Shown: positions 56,932 to 64,000 of the stretch, in pieces
Position numbering within the stretch: position 1 is the stretch's first letter
Layout of the letters: the number at the start of each line of letters is the position of its first letter
Assembly: GCA_036245805.1 (NCBI GenBank)
Contig: BTRK01000001.1
Span: forward strand, 31,196,758-31,260,757
Length of the DNA stretch: 64,000 bases
Reading direction: 5' to 3'
Origin: Pristionchus mayeri
Taxonomy: Eukaryota; Nematoda; Chromadorea; Rhabditida; Neodiplogasteridae
The notes under the pieces: generated by a model
Database searches by the model: none
What the model was told of the DNA's origin: nothing
Seen by the model: the letters and a program-made list of their open reading frames with translations, nothing else
Translations under genes and position numbers: made by a program

Positions 56932-57214
56932 GAACAAGTCAAGGAGCAGCTGGATCAGACTGGACGAGTCGACACTCGACTTGACATCGACGATTCCTAC
57001 CTAGGCATAGTGGGAGCGCATCTAATCATCCGCCAATGCCCTGATGAGTAAGTTATTAGCAACGAGGTTTTGCATATAATTTCGGCACTTGTTATGGTCT
57101 ACACCCTTCTTTCTATTGTTTTCTTCTCATTCTAGACGCATTAACACTTTGGATTTTGGAATTTCTGCATGCTTCTTGTTGTTTCTAATATCGTTAAGAA
57201 TGAAGTGTATCTAA

Positions 57215-57603
57215 TCATTTAAAATCAGAGAAAGAGAGACTGGCTGTTACTCAAAGAAAGATGGAACGAAAGATGCTGGGAGTAACAATGCGAGACCGCT
57301 GGAGGAATGAGCGCGTGCGTGGAATAACGAAGTTGCGGGATTGGATTGAGGAAGGATTGAAAAGAAAAGCGCGCTGGGCCCTCAAGGTCAGAAGAATGGG
57401 AATGGAGCAGTGGAGCCGCGCAACAACCGTCTGGACTCCTTACAACAGAAGCCGTCCCCCCGGAAAGCCCCGCACTAGATGGAGAGACGACCTCAACCGA
57501 GCTTTTGGCCCCCACTGGTGGAGTGCAACCTTTGAAGAATACCGACCCATACTCTTCTGAGCGTTATCGCCTGACAAGATAAATTGATTGATTGATTGAT
57601 TAA
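57215..57603 (+). mobile_element. RTE-type LINE 3' end with ATTG repeats
   Basis: The frame 57225-57560 reads TERKMERKMLGV-type sequence: MERKMLGVTMRDRWRNERVR, KRKARWALKVRRM, RPPGKPRTRWRDDLNRAFG. This is the conserved tail region of RTE/BovB-like reverse transcriptases (ERKMLG-x-DR, GRP-x-RW-x-DD). It ends in TTGATTGATTGATTGATTAA, the short tandem tail expected of RTE elements. The upstream polymerase is missing: 5'-truncated insertion just after F-box gene 3. Confidence 0.88.
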
Positions 57604-57726
57604 TCATTTATAATGCAGAATTTTCACAAAAAGATTAATTGCCACATGGATATGCAATTCTCAGTGAGTTTTTGGAAGGACGAGGCATACGAGGTGCAAT
57701 TTATTCCAAAACAACAATATTTTCAA

Positions 57727-58915
57727 CTACTGGACCTCGATCTGTGATTTAAGGTGGAGTAGGTAGGACTTCTTCGTTGCGATTCGGGACTGTCTCTCGG
57801 AGTAGGTCAGCTTAGCCTCGTTCCAACTCTTCTTCTCCACTTCCTTCTTTTCCTTGACGAGGGGCTCGGGACTGGCACGGATGGCAGCGTGTGCCTGAGT
57901 CCACATCTGAAGGGGGATTTTCCACTACCTTGTCCGTACTTCTCTGGTTTCTGCCTACTACAACCTTCCTCTATCATGTACTATTCCAATCCTTTATTGA
58001 AACTTCAATAGTAAATGAAATAATTCCCCATTAAATATCGTCCCGTGCCAAAAGTCCATCTCACCTCATCTTCAGTCTGCTCTACTTGATCATCAACGCT
58101 CTCATCGTGGGGCACGTCGATCCCTCCGTCTACGACTCCCATCATCACGGAGAAGATCCTCGATCCTTTCGTGGTTCGGGCGAGGCCCGTGTCGAGGTCC
58201 GCCCTGAAGGTAGACTTTCAAAAACGGTTTAAGATGCAAATGAACCGCACTGTTCATTTGAGCGAGTGAAATGAAGAGTGAGAGTAATATGCATCAAAAA
58301 CAGATATTTGGATAGTTGTTTATAAAATTCTACCTGAAGGGTGCTGCTCCTTCCTCTTCCTCTCCCCTCTCTCCTCTGAGCTTCTTGAGCAGACGACAGG
58401 CTAGCAGGAGGCCAGTTGCGTAAGAGGCAGAGTGGTTTGTGAAATTGCCCTGGAATTACTCCTCCTCAACTCCGTAGTTCATGCCCCCCCTCCCCCCCTT
58501 TCATTATTTACGCACAATCTGCATTGATGAAGCGGTCTTGTGGAGTATGATAAATAAAATCAATAAATAAATATTCAAAGCGTACCTCTACGCCATAACG
58601 GGGCAGCTCATGCGAGTAAGCAGCTGCTAAGATGACGTCGCCGCCGAGCTTGGAGTACGCAATCTGGAATGTGCTTCGTTGTTTATCGCGTTGCATTGTA
58701 TTTTAGGGAAAGGATCAGTAGTAATATGAAGAATGCGATTGATAACGGCACAGTAGTAGAACAACTATGATTGGCAACTATTTTCGGATAGAGAGCGAGA
58801 GAGTTTGCGAAATAGGGAGCATAATTCTTACCTGAGCAGTGATGTCCTTCTGGGAGAAGCGGACGATCAGTCGGTACTTGGGAGTAGCGTACTTGTTTAC
58901 AGACTGGATAGCCAT
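57727..58915 (-). CDS. Divergent, shortened ribosomal protein L5 (uL18) paralogue
   Basis: Minus-strand exons 58915-58832, 58663-58586, 58449-58334, 58203-58065, 57906-57727; phases sum to 198 residues (typical eukaryotic L5 is about 290-300). Recognisable L5 blocks: [40 protein letters not shown] with [52 protein letters not shown], and the tail [21 protein letters not shown]5 normally carries 5S rRNA into the large subunit. The usual basic N-terminus of about 45 residues, which contacts 5S rRNA, is missing because the ATG comes just before NKY. Two internal stretches are shortened, and an Arg/Glu-rich insert follows LLKKL. All exons are open. I infer a retained but altered paralogue, not the housekeeping gene. 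Confidence 0.88.
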
Positions 58916-60384
58916 GGTAGAAGGATGCTAAAATTGAACTCTAATGTATATAGGAGCAAAGTATAGCGTTTTATTTATTTTTTGCGAGCTATAGAAACAG
59001 GAGATGGTATAGGAAGGCTGTCTGAGAAAGGAGGGTGATTGGAGAAGGGAGAACGAGAAAGGGAAGTATGATGGATAAAGGATGAGGAGGGTGAATGATA
59101 GGAGCGGAATAGAGAACGACAACTCCATCTGCACACTCTGGACTGAGTGATGGAAGATTCCTAAGAATTGTTTTGGAGGCGGGGCTTACCTCTCCATAGG
59201 GAATACTGTGCCCATCAATATTCAAGAGAGTGTTCGATTGGGAGAGAGGCCGGACGAGCAGAGGAAGATGTCTCAAGATTGTGCAATCCAGGCTGGCAAT
59301 AACATCTGCGACCGGAGTTATCGACTGATTTTCTCCTGTTTGCATGATCTCTCGCTTTCTCTAAGCTGTGAGAGAGTGTGCAGATTAAGAGAATCAGACC
59401 ATTGATCAGTGACCGGATAGAGACAAGGAGGATGAGAGAGAATCAACAAGAAAAGATAATCGATGTTTGAACAGTAGATGAAAAAATAGTTTTCAAAAAT
59501 ATCATCGACGGGCACTCTTGAACGAGCAGAAAGTGACAAAATTTTCTCATAAAGACTGTGAAGCTCATTGATCCTCGATAGTCTTCTATAGTGTATTTCT
59601 TTCTCTGCTAGATCGCTGCGAATTCTCACCCGTGAATATGTTTTTCCAGTACACTGCGAATTATGAGAAATGATACACCACTCTCTGTATCTAATCTACC
59701 GGTCGAGAGAGTCTGAAAATATGGGTTCAGAGTTGCGAACTTTATCTTGTGCTATGTGACGACAGATCAGATTATTAAATATGTCATTCTTGTATGCATT
59801 AGATTGCTTCTAAGATGCGATCTCTATTATGGTCGCATCTCAATCGAAGTGGAAAATTTGGAAAATTGTTTCTTTACATCACTTCAAAATCCAAGCATTT
59901 TAGTTCTTGCCAGTTTTTGACTCTTCTTCAATTAGACGACTGTGTGCAACATTTCGAAAAGACGCCTTTTCTACCTATCTACCGTAATCTGTTCGGTCTA
60001 CCCAGAGAGAACACTCTCTCGGGGTATTGCACAACATTGTGACAGTCTATCTATTCTGTCTCGTTTCTCTCCAAACGCCCACTCTCTCAATCATAGCCAG
60101 ACGCGTTCTAGGACGCTGATTTGAACTAGCCCGCCCACACGAACAGAGAAGACTCTCGCCTTGGCCTGCTCAATCATTCACTCATCACTGATCTCAATTT
60201 AGAGGCAGTTATTTCTTCTTCCTTCTCCCATTTTTCACTATTGACCATAACCATCCACCTTTCTTTCCGTTCCAATGCAATTAATGTTCATGCATTCTGC
60301 CGTCAACTATTGAATAATTCCAATCTTCTTCACCAATCAAACCCCGTTTCAGAGTTAATTCGCATCAATGTAGGGAATCTACAG
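58916..60384. other. Intergenic between opposed L5 paralogues
   Basis: No L5-like 5' exon is seen for the plus-strand copy. ORFs at 58989-59345, 59318-59629 and 59815-60042 lack motifs. No other feature is recognised. Confidence 0.45.
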
Positions 60385-61168
60385 CGGAGAGAAGAACGGA
60401 GTCCCCTTCAAGGCCATTCTCGACACAGGTCTCGCCCGGACTATGAATGGGTCGAGGGTCTTCTCAGTGATGAAGGGAGTCGTCGACGGCGGGATTGCCC
60501 CATGATGAGAGTGTCGCCAATGGCATCAGAAAGGAGGTGAGTGTTAGAGGTCTTCGATAAACGAAACCACTGCCTATTTATTCTACACACTCTATAAACC
60601 GGTCGAGAGATGAGAGAAGAGAAAGAGTGAGAATAGAGTGTCGAGTGGTGAGGGGTGAGAGAGGGCACTAGGTAGGATGATCACCGTCGGATAATAACCT
60701 TCCGGATAATAACCAAAAAATGTACCTTTCTGCGGAGCTTTCACGGAAACATTTTTGACACTATGGAAACGTACCATACTGAGGAAGGGTACTATTGTTG
60801 GTTGTCATCCGTCGGTGATCATCCCTCCTAGTGCTTCAGAGAGTAGGCAGAATGAAGTGGCCGTCGTATTTTGCCTCAACTCTAGTCCGCAATGATGAAC
60901 CACACTTGCACTGCCTGCATGTTGGCTCTTAGATAAGATCTCCTTGTCCCCATCTCAGGCACCGCAGAATTATACGAAATTGAATATTCTTCAGGCCTAC
61001 AAGAACGTTCACTTCCCAATTCAAGCTGCTTCCGAGTCCAGAAAAGAAGGAGAAGTGGAGAAGAAGAGGTGGAATGCAAAGAAACTCACTCTGGCGGAGA
61101 GAAAGTCGCGAGTGGCCACGAAGAAGGCCTATCTACTCCATCTCAAGACGAAGGAGGAGGGACAGTAG
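60385..61168 (+). pseudogene. Ribosomal protein L5 paralogue fragment, frameshifted
   Basis: Two recognisable exons. Exon 60385-60536 reads [20 protein letters not shown] and VFSVMKGVVDGGI, then meets TGA: relative to the minus-strand copy five bases (GACGT) before GCCCCATGATGAG are missing. After the deletion the shifted frame resumes PHDES-like sequence. Exon 60959-61168 reads KLNILQAYKNVHFPIQAA and KKLTLAERKSRVATKKAYLL to TAG. No exon for the N-terminal half is found within 1.4 kb upstream. A MITE fills the intron. Dead or partial copy. Confidence 0.85.
60664..60834. mobile_element. MITE of the GGCACTAGGT family, in an L5-fragment intron
   Basis: GGCACTAGGTAGGATGATCACC faces GGTGATCATCCCTCCTAGTGC; TGTACCTTTCTGCGG faces GAGGAAGGGTAC, with TTTTTGACACTATGGAAACG in the centre. 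Confidence 0.9.
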
Positions 61169-61980
61169 TCGATTTGTTGTGATCACAAAAGGCTTGAAGT
61201 ATTGTTGTTCATCTGGAATAAATGTTGTCATTCATTGACATTCAATATGCTCTGTCTAACGTAGTGGTTTCTTCCCTTCCCCACTCCATCGCAATTAATC
61301 TATACTAAAGATGATCGGAATCACATTCCTTGCTGAAGAGAAAATCTAATACATCAGCGCATCCTCGTAACGAATGTGCATCTTCAATTCACACGTTCTC
61401 TCGCCCTCCTCAGTCTCTCTTCAATGCTCTCTCGATCTACCTGATTTTCCTCAATTTTAAAAATTTGAACACTGCCGGAGGGGATAAAGAGGCTCCTCTC
61501 ATTCGCTTACGACGGTCGTAAAAATTACGCCCAAAGGGAGATGTACCTGAAGGAGAAATTGTATCCGACCTGCCTAGACTCTCCCAGCCATAAATTAGTT
61601 TATGATATGCGATATTGAATGCATCCGACGGAGTGAAATTGTTCGAGTTCCTTCTCATTCTGTATCTAACTTCAGTGACATGCCCTTCTCATTCGCCCTC
61701 TATTTGTTTCATCCGATCTTTCACCTACCCTTTGACATTCAATTTTTGCAAGTATGTCATCCGTTTCTCGAATCTCGAATCGAATCTTCTCATTCTGTAT
61801 CTATCTTCAGTGACTTCTCATTCGTTCTCTACTTGAATCATCCGATTCAATTATTCCTTGTCATTCAATTTTCACAATGATGTCATCAGTTAATCGAAAA
61901 ATCCTCACCTCTATCAGCTATCACGTCTTCAGAATACTTCATAATCTCCTCGTCTCTTCCTTCTACTGTCTCTTCTCCAG
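61169..61980. other. Upstream of F-box-like gene 4
   Basis: An imperfect tandem duplication occupies about 61640-61870 (CTTCTCATTCTGTATCTA, GACATTCAATTTT words twice). The first exon of gene 4 should lie here but was not resolved. Confidence 0.45.
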
Positions 61981-63876
61981 TAGACGGCGGTCAAAGCATA
62001 GCTACGCTGCCTTCTGACGTCATTCGGAATATACTCAAATTGGGAGTGGAATCGATCGACACAATGAGACTGGTTAGCAATCGCTCCTTGAACTATGTAA
62101 AAACATACATTTACAAATATACTCTTTCACATGCTCTACATACTACGACAGTTTGCGTAAGCTTATTGTTAGATAAAAAACCTACGACATTTATTGAATT
62201 ATTCTGAATTACTCACCACCTCATCCTTGTACCCTACTCATTTCTAGCTATCCTTTCCTGATTCTCACAACTCCTCAGTGGAAGGAAGAGAAGGGAAAAG
62301 AAAGTGGGAGAACGCTGGCCAGTAATCCAGGACGAGCCAAATCTTCTTTATCTTCACTTGCTAATTCATATTCCTATTCAGATTTCTACCAGATGGAATT
62401 TCCTTGCTCTGGAGCACCTCAACAACCGTCGGAATCTCCCTCCTATCAATGGATTGAGCATCGAATTTCGATCGAGCAACCGAATGAGTTGCCGAGTCAA
62501 AGTACACGTTCGGATACTGGAGAAGTACCGAGGATACTTTGGAGTGAAGAAAGATTCTGGACGCATCGTGAAGGAGAGTGATGAGATTGAAGTGAGTTCA
62601 TTATCTATTTTATTCAACACTCATTTCTTTCTTGATCGAATATCATTCTTATCTTTCGTTTAAAAGCATTCAATATTAGTGTAGATTTGCCCATTCGAAG
62701 ATGGAAGTTGTAGTGTTCTAATTTTTTTACTAATGTAAGAATGAATTATTCTGGTAAATTTAGATACTTTCCTTCCAGATCGAGATCGCCTCGGGCACTC
62801 TTTCCTCTCGAGATGGATTCGAACAGAGCATCAGTGATCGTCTCACTCGACTCCTTGCTCGATGCTCCCGAATCGAGAAACTCGAGTTGAAGAGATTCCC
62901 AATGACCATCAAAGAAGTGAAGATGGACTTCATCGGTGATCTTCTGGAAGGCGTCAACGTCGAGGAACTCTCTTTCACTTCCATTCGGGGATTCACGGAT
63001 GAAAATGCGTGAGTTTTTTGAGAGATGAATTATACTGAATGAGGGAAGGATAGTGGTGAACGCAAAAGAATGTCTTTCTAAGATAGAGTGAATGTGTAAT
63101 GGATTAGATTGGAAGAAAAATATTCTACTCGTGAACAAATGGGAATTCACTACGACTCTATAGTGGGCGGGAGGAAGGAAGAAAATCGAAGCGAATTTTC
63201 CTGGCATTGTGCCAACAATCTTTCCTTGCAGGACCAGGCTGCTGGATCTTCTCCGTTCTCGGCCTCAAGCAGTCTCGCGAATCGTGCTCAATCCCTTCAT
63301 CGTCTCCGATTGTGACACCAGCATTTACGGTATGTTCCAGAGTTCGCAATTCGGGTAGGCGTCTCTTCTTTCTACTCGGCACTAGGCCGAATGAGAACTA
63401 TGACGTCATGCCGCCTTTGATATATCAAAGGCTACATGACATCATAGTTCTCATCCGACCTAGTGTCTTCTATTCTGTCGACCAGTCGAATGGTGATTGA
63501 ATCGATAGTTCATTAGCAACAACCAGCTAAACCAAGGTTTAACCCACGGTGTGGGACTATCTTGATAGTACATAGAATTAATAAAGCGTAGAAAATGTTC
63601 CTTTAGTCCGAATAATTTATGCTTATTGTGATGTGATCTGTACCTGTTTCAGATTCTATCACATCCTCGTCCTTCTTCTCCTCTGCAGCTGAATTGGTGA
63701 CCGAAGCGGAATTGGAGGTAGAGAAGGATACGTCAGAGCACTGGACTAACGAGAGGATAGAGGAGCATTTCGAGGGAATCAGGCAGAGATTGAGTGGAGA
63801 CTCCAGGAGTCGGCTCATAATTAACCATAATGAAGAGAAAGAGTTGGTCACTGTCAGAATTATTATGAGCAAGTGA
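61981..63876 (+). CDS. F-box-like protein 4 (5' end unresolved)
   Basis: Exons 61981-62072 (phase 1 entry), 62382-62591, 62779-63008, 63232-63329, 63653-63876, ending TGA. The F-box-like segment is SIATLPSDVIRNILKLGVES followed by MRL and, after the intron, STRWNFLALEHLNNRRNLPP. The middle has ILEKYRGYFGVKKDSGR and RLLARCSRIEKLELKRF. Exon 4 reads RLLDLLRSRPQAVSRIVLNP. The C-terminus (about 74 residues) is Ser- and Glu-rich with SEHWTNERIEEHFEGIRQRL and does not match the other three genes. The upstream frame has no ATG back to a stop, so at least one 5' exon is missing from this model. Intron 4 holds a CRE-type MITE. No disabling change is visible. Confidence 0.7.
63378..63467. mobile_element. 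CRE-bearing palindromic MITE, in intron 4 of F-box gene 4
   Basis: GGCACTAGGCCGAATGAGAA faces TTCTCATCCGACCTAGTGTC. CTATGACGTCATGCCGCC on the left, ATGACATCATAG on the right, around TTTGATATATCAAA. Confidence 0.9.
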
Positions 63877-64000
63877 TCTAATGAAGATTGATGGACTTGC
63901 CTACAGCTCGTGTATGCTGAACTAACATACAATATATTTTCCCAGTTTAGGTTGATCTCTTATGTATTTCGTTGTAATTCTTTCACTTTATACTTGCCTA
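63877..64000. other. 3' flank of F-box-like gene 4
   Basis: Too short to interpret; no motif noted. Confidence 0.4.

Noticed and set aside
57225..57560. Independent gene for MERKMLGVTMRD…
   Set aside because: Matches the tail of RTE reverse transcriptases and ends in ATTG repeats; it is a truncated retrotransposon.
51253..62025. TGACGTCA palindromes in F-box exons (51253, 55610, 62015) as regulatory CRE sites
   Set aside because: They encode the conserved Ser-Asp-Val-Ile of the LPSDVI motif; protein constraint explains them.

Overview
This window is nematode nuclear DNA, most likely from a free-living rhabditid or diplogastrid. Genes have many short exons, mostly 40-60 nt introns ending in TTTCAG, and start codons directly behind a CAG acceptor, as expected with spliced leaders. 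The clearest orthologues are CDK-9 and a MES-4/NSD-type SET protein. MITEs fill introns and intergenic DNA. The genus cannot be fixed from sequence alone.

0-16 kb is a duplicated multigene array. Two near-identical ~3 kb units (1-3043 and 10974-14100) are palindromes carrying divergently transcribed copies of a small secreted 12-cysteine gene. They alternate with three copies of a PB1-domain gene that has tyrosine motifs (IYDVWP) in its tail. One 12-Cys remnant (8322-8830), a 500-N assembly gap (3044-3543) and a two-RING gene (3673-4841) lie among them.

16-23 kb holds a dead mariner transposase, tRNA-Val, a LIM-domain gene and two tRNA-Gln in a local duplication. 23.7-26.7 kb is cdk-9. 27-29 kb is repeat-rich, with a LINE fragment and an (AT)n tract. 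29.3-37.2 kb is a ~24-exon histone methyltransferase gene (PHD-like fingers, PWWP, AWS-SET-postSET) whose introns hold at least seven MITEs or hairpins.

37-45 kb has a putative secreted-protein gene, several MITEs and a 1.57 kb nearly palindromic transposon with an acidic ORF in its loop. 45.3-50.7 kb is a type II membrane SEA-domain gene on the minus strand, between two inverted tRNA-Ser genes. 51-64 kb contains four related five-exon F-box-like genes in various states of decay, an RTE-type LINE tail and two opposed, shortened ribosomal protein L5 paralogues.

The least ordinary items are the palindromic secreted-gene units, the PB1/IYDVWP family, the loop-ORF palindrome, the F-box paralogue with three in-frame TGA codons and no frameshift, and the L5 paralogue without its usual 5S-binding N-terminus. 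Exon coordinates come from reading splice signals and checking that phases sum correctly; no alignment or expression data were used.
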